Positions 21,050-28,325 of a DNA stretch of 64,000 bases are shown piece by piece. Both the position numbers and the translations under genes were made by a program. The notes under the pieces were generated by a model. The model saw only the letters and a list, made by a program, of their open reading frames with translations. It was not told the origin of the DNA and made no database searches. Source of the DNA: Streptomyces canus 299MFChir4.1 (GTDB lineage: Bacteria > Actinomycetota > Actinomycetes > Streptomycetales > Streptomycetaceae); NCBI RefSeq assembly GCF_000383615.1, contig NZ_KB911587.1, positions 1-64,000 on the forward strand, given 5' to 3'. Positions within the stretch are counted from its first letter, which is position 1. The number at the start of each line of letters is the position of its first letter.

Positions 21050-21868
21050 GTGCGCAAGATAGTGCACCGCCACCTCGGGAAGGTGGTGGCAGGTGCGGCC
21101 GTCGCGGTGGCCGGGACCGCCGTGATGGTCGGGATCACCCTGCCGGGCACCGCGGGGGCGGACGACACCGGAGGCGGCAAGACGGCTTCGGGGCAGTCCG
21201 TGGCGCAGGCGGGACAGGGCGCGGACGGGGCCGTCGCGCCCGGAGTCGTCGAAAAGGCGCCGGCCGCCGAGGGTGAGAAGGGCAAGGGCCGCGACCCGCT
21301 CACCGACGACGAGATCAAGCGGGTCGAGCAGATCGCCGTGAACCCGCAGCTGCTCAACGCCAGTGAGGACGTCGAGGGCGACCGCGGACCCGAACGGCTC
21401 ACCGTGGACCTCGCCGACCCCAAGGTCGGCGAACTGGACGACCCGAACGCGCCCCGTCGCGCGAACGTGACCTTCTACGACTACCGGGACGACACCCTCG
21501 TCACCAGGACCGTCGACCTCGACAGCGGCAAGATCGTCGCGACCGGCACCCAGCACGGCGTCCAGCCGCCGCTGAGCAGCGCCGAGTACGCGGAGGCCGC
21601 GAGCCTTCTGATCGCCGACCCGCTCGGTGCGGACCTGAAGGCCGACTACAAGGACGCCACCGACAAGGTACTCACCGACCCGAACCAGCTGCTGCTCACC
21701 GGCGCCGTGTACCGGGCCGTCCCGGGCGGCCAGCCCGCAGCGCTCGACAAGTGCGGCGAGCACCGCTGCGTGCGGCTGTTCCCGAAGGTGAAGAACGGCC
21801 CCTGGATCGACGCCAGGGCCTTCGTGATCGATCTGAGCGCCCGCAAGGTCGCCAAGCTCGAGAGCTGA
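21050..21868 (+). CDS. Secreted protein resembling the N2/N3 domains of copper amine oxidase
   Basis: A 272-residue exported protein with a signal peptide (residues 1-35, KVVAGAAVAVAGTAVMVGITLPGTAGA). After a low-complexity linker, residues 80-272 read like the N2 and N3 domains that precede the catalytic domain in copper amine oxidases: DPLTDDEIKRVEQI, NVTFYDYRDDTLVTRTVDLDSGKIV, the hallmark GVQPPLSSAEYAEAASLLIADP, and RLFPKVKNGPWIDARAFVIDL. The next gene, 58 bp downstream on the same strand, encodes only the catalytic domain. The pair looks like one enzyme split into two separately exported chains. GTG at 21050 follows GGGGGAAGATGTGCGCAA. Confidence 0.75.
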   Translation: MRKIVHRHLGKVVAGAAVAVAGTAVMVGITLPGTAGADDTGGGKTASGQSVAQAGQGADGAVAPGVVEKAPAAEGEKGKGRDPLTDDEIKRVEQIAVNPQLLNASEDVEGDRGPERLTVDLADPKVGELDDPNAPRRANVTFYDYRDDTLVTRTVDLDSGKIVATGTQHGVQPPLSSAEYAEAASLLIADPLGADLKADYKDATDKVLTDPNQLLLTGAVYRAVPGGQPAALDKCGEHRCVRLFPKVKNGPWIDARAFVIDLSARKVAKLES

Positions 21869-21926
21869 TCCGCCTCCCTCCGTCCGCTTTTCCCACCTGC
21901 TCCTTCCGCAAGGGAGTCATTTCTTC

Positions 21927-23246
21927 ATGCGTGTCAACAGAATCAGCCGCGCGCGCAGGCACGCGGCCCTCGGCGTGTCCGTGGCCGCGCTGGCCGCCGG
22001 CGTCACGACCGGTGCGGGACCGGCCGCCGCCCAGCCCGCTGCCGCCGCCGCGGCCGCGGCGGAGTGCAGCACCGCCTACAAGATCGAGCAGACGCTCTCC
22101 AGCGGCACGACCTGGCGGATGTGCTGGCGCTACGACAGCAAGGCCGGGCTCGTCCTGGAGGACATCTCCTACCAGCCCAAGGGTGAGACCGCGCCGATCA
22201 AGGTCCTCAACAGCGCCAGGCTCGGCCAGATCCACGTCCCCTACGACGACGGCAGCGTCGAGTACGACGACCTGACGGGCTTCGGCTTCGCCCAGGGCCT
22301 GATGAACCTGGACCCGGGCGAGTGCCCCGGCGGCACCATCAAGAGCGTCAAGGTCCCGGACTCCTGGGACCCGGACCACGCGAACGTCAACGGCCTGTGC
22401 ACCACGACCCGTTCACGCGGACACGCCTACCGCATGCAGGGCGACAGCGCGAACAAGGTCTACCAGGCGCAGGGCAAGGACCTGCTCGTCTACTCGGTCA
22501 ACCAGGTCGGCTGGTACGAGTACATGACCGAGTGGCGCTTCCAGGACGACGGCACCATCACCATGAACCTCGGCGCGACCGGCAGCCTCTCCTACGAGGA
22601 CTACGACGCCGGCGACGGCCGCGGCTGGCCCATCGGCAAGGGCCCCCGCGCCCAGGCCACCAGCCACAGCCACAACGCCTTCTGGCGCCTGGACTTCGCC
22701 CTCGACAGTTCCTCGAAGAACCGGGTCGAGCAGTACGACTCCACGGTCACCGCGGCCGCCCAGGGCCAGCAGACCGCGACCGTCAAGACCACCCGCACCC
22801 CGGTCACCAAGGAACTCGCGGGCGACGCCAAGAGCTACCGCTGGTGGCGCATGGTCAGCGCGGTCGGCAAGAACAAGGACTGGCACCCGCGGTCGTACGA
22901 GATCGTCCCCGGCCCGAGCACCAAGTACCCGGGGCGCAGCTTCACCAAGCACGACGTGTACTTCACCGAGTACAACCCGTGCGAGCAGTTCGCCAGCAAC
23001 AACACCGGCAACTGCGGTGCCGGGGCGGGCACGTCCGTCGACAAGTGGGTCAACGGCCAGACCCTCACCCACCCGGTGGTCTGGATGAACGTGGGCTTCC
23101 ACCACATCGCCCGGGACGAGGACCAGCAGCCCATGCCGGTTCACTGGCAGGGATTCTCCATCGCCCCCAGGGACGTCACGGCTATGAATCCGCTCACTCC
23201 GGCGGAGCTCGCCGGGCAGAACGGCCACTGGGAGCCCGGTAGTTGA
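21927..23246 (+). CDS. Secreted catalytic domain of a copper amine oxidase-like enzyme
   Basis: A 439-residue protein with a Tat-like signal peptide (RISRARRHAALGVSVAALAAGV, cleaved near AAAQPAAA). The rest matches only the C-terminal beta-sandwich domain of copper amine oxidases, which oxidise primary amines using Cu and topaquinone. The precursor Tyr is at about 197 in QVGWYEYM, aligned with the usual VGNYDY; the normally invariant Asn before it is Trp here. Copper ligands H247 and H249 (SHSHN) and H393 (FHHIARDED) are kept. The N2/N3 domains are missing and appear as the separate upstream gene. Activity is plausible but uncertain because of the Asn-to-Trp change. Confidence 0.78.
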   Translation: MRVNRISRARRHAALGVSVAALAAGVTTGAGPAAAQPAAAAAAAAECSTAYKIEQTLSSGTTWRMCWRYDSKAGLVLEDISYQPKGETAPIKVLNSARLGQIHVPYDDGSVEYDDLTGFGFAQGLMNLDPGECPGGTIKSVKVPDSWDPDHANVNGLCTTTRSRGHAYRMQGDSANKVYQAQGKDLLVYSVNQVGWYEYMTEWRFQDDGTITMNLGATGSLSYEDYDAGDGRGWPIGKGPRAQATSHSHNAFWRLDFALDSSSKNRVEQYDSTVTAAAQGQQTATVKTTRTPVTKELAGDAKSYRWWRMVSAVGKNKDWHPRSYEIVPGPSTKYPGRSFTKHDVYFTEYNPCEQFASNNTGNCGAGAGTSVDKWVNGQTLTHPVVWMNVGFHHIARDEDQQPMPVHWQGFSIAPRDVTAMNPLTPAELAGQNGHWEPGS

Positions 23247-23360
23247 GATTGACCCTGTCCATCCGGCTGCACCGCCTACCGCTCCCGGAGTACCCTTCCT
23301 TGATCGTTGGGTGGGGCCATGCCCCCGGGAGTGCTCGGGGGAGCGGAAGGCGGTGCGCGG

Positions 23361-24605
23361 GTGGGCTCGGGAGGGCTGGAGTTGCCCCCTGGTGACGAGG
23401 GTCACGAGGGGAACTCCCAAGACGCCCCGCCCGGCACGGTGTCCCTGGCACGGCCGATGGACGCGGGAGCGACGATCGGACCGGAGCTGGACTGGGACGC
23501 CGACGCCTGGCGCGAGGTACGGACGCGCGCCCAGCGGGCGGGCCGTGCCTACATCTGGCTGAACCTCGTCGAACAGCGGCTACGGGCTGTCGTGGCCGCT
23601 GTTCTGCGCCCCATCTACGAACCCGTCCACGGCCACGACGACTGGGTGGTCGCGGCCGCCGGACCCGCCGGACAGGAGTGGGTCCAGCGCGCGGTCGCGG
23701 TCCGCGAGGTCAGCCGCCGCAAGGGCTATCTGCTCGACCCCGCCGACGACAACGTCCTCAGCTTCCTCACCCTGCCCCAGCTGCGTGAGCTGATGGTGCA
23801 GCACTGGCCGTGCTTCGAGCCCTACTTCGACGACCGCCGGGACGTCGAACTGGCCCTGGACGAGCTGGAGGTGACGCGCAACGTCGTCTCCCGCAACCGG
23901 GCCCTGTCCGAGGCGGTCCTCGGCCAGGCCGAGCGAGCGGCCGCCAAGCTGCTGGAGATACTCGGCGCCGGCGGCGACGTGCCGTCCGCCCGCCGGCTGC
24001 CCGTCGACGCGGTCGAGGACCTGGTGGGCGACCGGTACGCCGACGTGGTCGCCGTACATTCCGACCGGGTGCGGCTGCTGCGCCAGTTCCCCGCCGAGGA
24101 CATCTTCGGCGGTGCCCGGCGCCTGGACGCCGTCGGCATCGGCCTCAACCTCCTCGTGCAGAACTTCTCCGGCCGCCGTCTGGTGCGCCTTGCCGAGGGC
24201 GGCTGCCGGGTGCGGCTGCTGTTCCTGAACCCGGCCTCCAGTGCGGTCAAGCGGCGCGAGCGGGAACTGGGTCTGAAGCGTGGTGAGTTGAGCCGGGCCG
24301 TCGAGATGAACATCCTGCACATGCGCCGGGTGCGGTCCAGGCTGCGCGACCCGGGCGCCTTCGAGATCCAGGTCTACGACGACACCCCGCGCTTCACGGC
24401 CTACCTCGTGGACGGCGACGGCTCGGACGGCATCGCGGTCGTGCAGTCCTATCTGCGCCGCTCGCGGGGCATGGAGGCGCCGGTCCTCGTGCTGCGCAAC
24501 GGAAACCGGGTCGTCAAGCCGGGCGACGTGGACGACAGCGGCCTCTTCCCCACCTACCGCGAGGAGTTCGAGACGAACTGGGCGGATTCGCGTCCGGTGT
24601 CCTGA
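23361..24605 (+). CDS. SAV2148-type HEPN domain protein
   Basis: A 414-residue cytoplasmic protein closely matching the Streptomyces SAV2148 HEPN family as I remember it (SGGLELPPGDEGHEGN, LDWDADAWREVRTRAQ, LDPADDNVLSFLTL). The central helical part contains ELEVTRNVVSRNRAL, where RNase-type HEPN proteins carry Arg-x4-6-His; here no His follows, so nuclease activity is doubtful. The C-terminal part (LVQNFSGRRLVRLAEGGCRVRLLFLNP onward) resembles effector-sensing or PLD-like domains found with HEPN modules. The start is uncertain: GTG at 23361 has GGAAGG 10 bases upstream, while ATG at 23319 would add 14 residues. It lies just before the disrupted exonuclease gene. Confidence 0.85.
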   Translation: MGSGGLELPPGDEGHEGNSQDAPPGTVSLARPMDAGATIGPELDWDADAWREVRTRAQRAGRAYIWLNLVEQRLRAVVAAVLRPIYEPVHGHDDWVVAAAGPAGQEWVQRAVAVREVSRRKGYLLDPADDNVLSFLTLPQLRELMVQHWPCFEPYFDDRRDVELALDELEVTRNVVSRNRALSEAVLGQAERAAAKLLEILGAGGDVPSARRLPVDAVEDLVGDRYADVVAVHSDRVRLLRQFPAEDIFGGARRLDAVGIGLNLLVQNFSGRRLVRLAEGGCRVRLLFLNPASSAVKRRERELGLKRGELSRAVEMNILHMRRVRSRLRDPGAFEIQVYDDTPRFTAYLVDGDGSDGIAVVQSYLRRSRGMEAPVLVLRNGNRVVKPGDVDDSGLFPTYREEFETNWADSRPVS

Positions 24606-24725
24606 AGTGTCCCCGCTTTCCGGTGTGTCGGCGATGCCAAGCGGAATGCGGTCCTCTGATTGTCAGTGGCTCATGGGAAGGTGGAGACCACTGGGGGAAA
24701 GCACCACCAAGAAGGGGGACCGCCC

Positions 24726-25030
24726 ATGGGCTGGCACCGAGAGCTGCTGATCGGCTTCGACCTGGAGACCACCGGCACCGATCCGCGCGAGGCGCGCATC
24801 GGCACGGCTGCCGTGATCGAGCTCAGGGACGGGCAGCCCCTGGGACGCCGGGAGTGGCTGGCGGACCCGGGCATGGAGATCCCGGCGGACGCCGTGGCGG
24901 TCCACGGAATCAGCAACGAGCGGGCGGCCGCCGAGGGCCGCCCCGCCGACCAGGTCGCCGACGCCATCGCGGACGTCCTCACGACCTACTGGAAGACGGG
25001 CGTCCCGGTCGTCGCCTACAACGCCGCCTT
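24726..25030 (+). pseudogene. 5' part of interrupted DnaQ-like 3'-5' exonuclease gene
   Basis: N-terminal 101 codons of a host exonuclease of the DnaQ/RNase T fold. The ExoI motif FDLETTGTD is intact, and the frame reaches VVAYNAA, just before the ExoII Phe-Asp, where the mobile element begins. ATG at 24726 follows GAAGGGGGACCGCCC. Joining 24726-25030 to 33678-34095 gives an exact 723-bp frame of 240 residues. In the present arrangement the frame continues 39 residues into the element and stops at 25149-25151, giving a 141-residue chimera without ExoII and ExoIII. That stop overlaps the start of the element-borne exonuclease. Confidence 0.93.
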
Positions 25031-25042
25031 TTATCCACGCAC
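25025..25042 (+). repeat. Left element junction (attL): core CGCCTT plus terminal inverted repeat
   Basis: The 6-bp core CGCCTT (25025-25030) is followed by the inverted terminal repeat TTATCCACGCAC (25031-25042). The same core and the reverse complement GTGCGTGGATAA occur at the right junction. Beyond the 12 perfect bases both ends share a looser GTCTCA motif. A 6-bp spacer between short inverted arms is the usual form of a tyrosine-recombinase crossover site. Confidence 0.92.
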
Positions 25043-25150
25043 TCCACATGCGTCTCAAGTGTCTCGTCTCGCAGGGTGTGCCAGGGATCTGCTGCGCCTT
25101 GAACCGGTCGACCGCGCGCTGGCGCCCAGCTGCCCCACCGGAGTGCTGTG

Positions 25151-25891
25151 ATGAGCTGGACCAGCGGTTCGATGGTGGCCTTCGATCTGGAGACCACGGG
25201 CACCGACATTGAGACCGACCGCATCGTCACCGGAGCACTCGTCAGACTGGATCCGGACGGGAACCCAGCGGAGGAGCGGACGTGGCTGGTCGACCCGGGA
25301 ATTCTGATCCCTGCGCAAGCCATAGCGATTCACGGCATCACGACTGAGCATGCCCGCACGCATGGAGCCCCGACTGCTTCCGTAATCACGGAGATCACGC
25401 AGGCCATTACCGAAGTTCTCAGCTCTGGGACGGCGTTGGTGGTCATGAACGCGCGGTATGACCTCTCCCTACTGGACCGTGAGTGCCGACGGCACAACGT
25501 CACTCCGCTCACAGAGCGGCTGGAAGCGATGCCTTCTCCGGTCATTGATCCCTTGGTGCTGGACAAGCACGCAGACCAGTACCGGAAGGGGCGGCGCAAT
25601 CTTCAGGCGCTCTGTGCCCACTACGGGGTGCCGCTGGATGATGCGCATAACGCGGCAGCGGACGCAGCGGCTGCCGCTCGGACGGCACGCAGACTGGGTG
25701 AGAAGTACTCGTCCATAGGATCGCTGCCTCTCGCGGATCTGCATGATCTTCAAGTCCGTGCGGCGGCCGAGCAGGCTGCCTCTCTCCAGAGGTATCTGCG
25801 TCGTACGTCGGATGCGACCGCCTACGTCGAGTCGGCATGGCCGGTGATCCCGTTCAGCCGCGAGGAACTTGGTCCTCTGACGCGAGGCTAG
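25151..25891 (+). CDS. Element-borne DnaQ-like 3'-5' exonuclease (replacement of the target gene)
   Basis: A 246-residue exonuclease with ExoI FDLETTGTDIET, ExoII NARYDLSLL and ExoIII-type LDDAHNAAADAAAAA. It aligns along its length with the reconstructed host enzyme: LETTGTD, WLVDPGILIPAQAIAIHGI, YRKGRRNLQALCAHYGV, LQRYLRRTSDATAYVESAWP. It therefore looks like a full substitute for the gene the element destroys. ATG at 25151 has GGAG seven bases upstream and overlaps the stop of the truncated host frame as TGATG, so it can be translated from the host promoter. At the site matching the insertion core the codons differ (GCGGTA instead of CGCCTT). The end overlaps the convergent MFS gene by 4 bp. 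Confidence 0.92.
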   Translation: MSWTSGSMVAFDLETTGTDIETDRIVTGALVRLDPDGNPAEERTWLVDPGILIPAQAIAIHGITTEHARTHGAPTASVITEITQAITEVLSSGTALVVMNARYDLSLLDRECRRHNVTPLTERLEAMPSPVIDPLVLDKHADQYRKGRRNLQALCAHYGVPLDDAHNAAADAAAAARTARRLGEKYSSIGSLPLADLHDLQVRAAAEQAASLQRYLRRTSDATAYVESAWPVIPFSREELGPLTRG

Positions 25892-27201
25892 CCGGACGAG
25901 GGCGAGGATGCGGAAGCCGATGCCGACGGTGCGCCGGGTGCTGGCTCCGGCGATGTGTCGGGCAATTCGCGGATACGTGGGACCGGCGAAGGCAGCACCC
26001 AGACCAGGCACATCACGGCCCCGGCCGTTGCGATCCACAGTGTCGGGCGTAGCCCGACAGCCGTGCCGAGTGCTCCTCCCGCGAGCGCGCCCAGCGGGCG
26101 CACGCCGTGGGTGAGGGTGCGGTAGGCCCCGTTGACGCGGGCGCGCAGGGCGTGGGGGATGAGGGCCGTTTGAAGTGAGCCCAGCGAGATGTCGACGATC
26201 ATCGCGCCCACGCACGAACCAAATTCGGCGAGGAAGAGCAGGCTGAGGATGAGCGCGTCCGGCCCGTCCGCGAGGGGTACGAGTAGCAGCGGGACTGGGA
26301 AGGCCGCGAAGCCGATGACGACGGCGGGCCCGACGCCGACGCGGCGCACGAGACGGCCAGTGAGGGCGGCACCGACCAGCCCGCCGATCGCGCCGACTCC
26401 GAGGACCGACCCCAGCACGCCCGCGCTCAGGCCGAGTTCGGTGGTGGCGTAGAGCACGAAGAGCGTGTGAAAAATGAAATTGAAGAACTGAACCGTAGCG
26501 GATCCGGCGAACGTGGCGCGCATGACGCGCGAGCGGAAAATCCACCGCAGGCCCGCGGTGAAGTGCCCTTTCGCGGGTGGCACGGCCGGCGGTTCGACGG
26601 GGGTTATACGGGCCAGACAGCAGGCGGAGGCCAGATAGGTCACCGCGTCAGCGAGTAGCGCGAGCGGCGCGGTGAGCAACTGGACGAGGAGACCGCCGGC
26701 GCTAGGACCCGCGACGAAGGACATGGCCCGGCTTCCGTTGACGAGGGAGTTGCCCTCGATATAGCGCTCGGCGGGGATGAGCGAGACGAACAGGATGGTG
26801 TTGCAGACATCGAAGAGGACGGTCAGCGCGCCGATCCCCAAGGCGACCGCGTAGAGCTGCGTGAAGGTGAGTGCGTCCAGGGCGTACGCGATGGGAACCG
26901 ACGCGATGAGCACGGCCCGCGCCAGGTCCGTGGCGATCATGACGCGGCGACGGTGCGCTCTGCTGTCGGCCCAGGCGCCCGCGGGAAGCGAGAACAGCAG
27001 GGCGGGCATGAGCTGGGCCGTCGCGAGCCAGCCCATGTGGGCGGCGTCGGCGTGGAGGGCGAGGACGGCGACGAGAGGGAGGGCGATCTGGGATATCTGG
27101 TCGCCGACTAGGGAGATGCTCTGGCCGGTCCAGTAACGGCGGAAGGAGCGCTTGCGCAGGAGGTCGGGGACCTTCGCGGATAAGAGGCCCAAGGCCGTCA
27201 T
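25888..27201 (-). CDS. MFS efflux transporter on the mobile element
   Basis: Major facilitator of 437 residues with about twelve hydrophobic segments. The N-terminal RSFRRYWTGQSISLVGDQISQIALPLVA and LPAGAWADSRAHRRRVMIATDL (the loop 2-3 motif) mark the enterobactin/macrolide-exporter type of MFS (MefA-like). The C-terminus is a disordered Pro/Ala/Ser tail. The ATG at 27201 overlaps the ArsR regulator stop (ATGA), so the two are translated together from the palindromic promoter at 27851-27894. It probably exports a toxic small molecule that the regulator senses; the substrate is unknown. Confidence 0.9.
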   Translation of the reverse strand: MTALGLLSAKVPDLLRKRSFRRYWTGQSISLVGDQISQIALPLVAVLALHADAAHMGWLATAQLMPALLFSLPAGAWADSRAHRRRVMIATDLARAVLIASVPIAYALDALTFTQLYAVALGIGALTVLFDVCNTILFVSLIPAERYIEGNSLVNGSRAMSFVAGPSAGGLLVQLLTAPLALLADAVTYLASACCLARITPVEPPAVPPAKGHFTAGLRWIFRSRVMRATFAGSATVQFFNFIFHTLFVLYATTELGLSAGVLGSVLGVGAIGGLVGAALTGRLVRRVGVGPAVVIGFAAFPVPLLLVPLADGPDALILSLLFLAEFGSCVGAMIVDISLGSLQTALIPHALRARVNGAYRTLTHGVRPLGALAGGALGTAVGLRPTLWIATAGAVMCLVWVLPSPVPRIRELPDTSPEPAPGAPSASASASSPSSG

Positions 27202-27854
27202 CGTGGGCCGCCCGTGCTGTCCGGAGCGATGGAAGTCTCCTCGTTGCCTGCGGGCCGTTGCGGCAAGGGAAAGGCGGCCCGGACGATCTGGACGAGCCGT
27301 ACGCCCTGGGGGCGGGCGGCCGGGTCGCCCTGCCGGTCCTCGTAGGGACGCAGTAGACGGTCGAGTTTTTCGCCGAGGTCGGCGAGCTCCTCTGCCGTCA
27401 GGTAGAGCACTTGGTCGCCGATGTGCTCGGCTTCCTGCCACTCGCGTGGTAGATCGTGGCGCTCTTCGATGGCGCGGGTGATCAGCTCGAAGTAGCGTTC
27501 GGCGACCGCAGTTTCCAGTGCCCTGCTGGCCTCTGCAACGGCAGGGTCCTCGGAGTAGTTGGGCCACTGAGTGAAGCGCGCAGTGGCCCGCCAGGGTTTC
27601 TCACGGCCCTGGCCACCCGGCGCGAGCTCGACCAGCCCGTACTTTGCGAGCATCCGCAGGTGGTACGAGCAACTGGCGACGGATTCGCCAGTGAGCTCGG
27701 CGGCGAGGGTCGCCGTGAAGGGGCCTTCGGTACGGAGCAGGCCGACGAGGCGCATGCGGGTGGGATGGGCGTAGGCGCGCAGAGCGTGAGGGTCGGTGAG
27801 CTGGGTCGTGCGAGCAGGGGCCCTTGGTGGCTCGTCCTTCTGACTGTTCGACAT
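27198..27854 (-). CDS. ArsR-family winged-helix regulator on the mobile element
   Basis: A 218-residue DNA-binding protein. The winged helix (about 20-95) reads DPHALRAYAHPTRMRLVGLLRTEGPFTATLAAELTGESVASCSYHLRMLAKYGLVEL, typical of ArsR-type regulators. The C-terminal half is a helical ligand-binding region (YLTAEELADLGEKLDRLLRPYEDR) seen in regulators of small-molecule efflux. No metal-binding Cys pair is visible, so an organic ligand is more likely than a metal. Its ATG is part of a long palindrome that also contains -35 and -10 elements, which suggests direct autorepression and a leaderless transcript. It is co-transcribed with the MFS gene. Confidence 0.9.
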   Translation of the reverse strand: MSNSQKDEPPRAPARTTQLTDPHALRAYAHPTRMRLVGLLRTEGPFTATLAAELTGESVASCSYHLRMLAKYGLVELAPGGQGREKPWRATARFTQWPNYSEDPAVAEASRALETAVAERYFELITRAIEERHDLPREWQEAEHIGDQVLYLTAEELADLGEKLDRLLRPYEDRQGDPAARPQGVRLVQIVRAAFPLPQRPAGNEETSIAPDSTGGPR

Positions 27855-27894
27855 GTTGTAAAGGTATCTTTAGAAAGATTCCTTTACAACATGT
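27851..27894 (-). promoter_or_regulatory. 44-bp palindromic operator containing a leaderless promoter
   Basis: The arms ACATGTTGTAAAGG and CCTTTACAACATGT are perfect, and 20 of 22 positions are symmetric overall. On the minus strand, TTGTAA (27884-27889) and TACCTT (27861-27866) are separated by 17 bp; six bases later comes the ATG of the ArsR gene. The predicted transcript therefore starts at or next to the start codon. Repressor bound here would cover the -35, the -10 and the start. Confidence 0.85.
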
Positions 27895-27917
27895 GCTGTA
27901 GATGCTTCTGAGCCAGC

Positions 27918-28325
27918 TCAACGTTGGTCGATGCGGGTAACCCGGTCATGGCGGCTTGAGGCTTGAGAGAGGCGCTGGTTCTCGAGCGTGAGGAACTGAA
28001 CCTGCTGTGCGAGGACGTTGATGGAGGACCGGAGCTCCCGCACCTCGCGCGCGTGCTCCTGGCGAAGCCCACGCTCGGCTGCTTTCAGAGACTGGACCTC
28101 CTGTCGGAGGGACGCTGAGGGTGCGGCTGCGTCTTCTCGTTCGGCTACGAGGTTTCGGAACTCCGCCAGAACACGGGGGTAGCGGTAGGCGCTGGCTCTG
28201 CTGACGTCGGCTTCAACGGCGAGTGAGGCGACGGTGAGGGAACCGTCACTACGGGTGGGCTCTCCGCGGAGCAGACGCTCCGACGCTGCCTTGAGGGCTG
28301 CTTCGATGGGTTCAGCTGTGGGCAC
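27918..28325 (-). CDS. DUF6262-type / TnpC-like accessory protein
   Basis: A 135-residue protein. An N-terminal helix-turn-helix-like part (LTVASLAVEADVSRASAYRYPRVLAEFRNLVAE) is followed by a coiled coil (LRQEVQSLKAAERGLRQEH through LTLENQRLSQ). This combination is what I associate with DUF6262/TnpC proteins found beside paired or triple tyrosine recombinases. In Tn554, TnpC influences orientation and efficiency of transposition. It overlaps recombinase 3 by 14 bp and is last in the recombination operon, so it probably binds DNA as an accessory or directionality factor. Confidence 0.8.
   Translation of the reverse strand: MPTAEPIEAALKAASERLLRGEPTRSDGSLTVASLAVEADVSRASAYRYPRVLAEFRNLVAEREDAAAPSASLRQEVQSLKAAERGLRQEHAREVRELRSSINVLAQQVQFLTLENQRLSQASSRHDRVTRIDQR

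Noticed and set aside
24660..25151. A 141-163 residue intact exonuclease gene
   Set aside because: It lacks ExoII and ExoIII and its last 39 residues come from the mobile element; it is the broken 5' half of the host gene.
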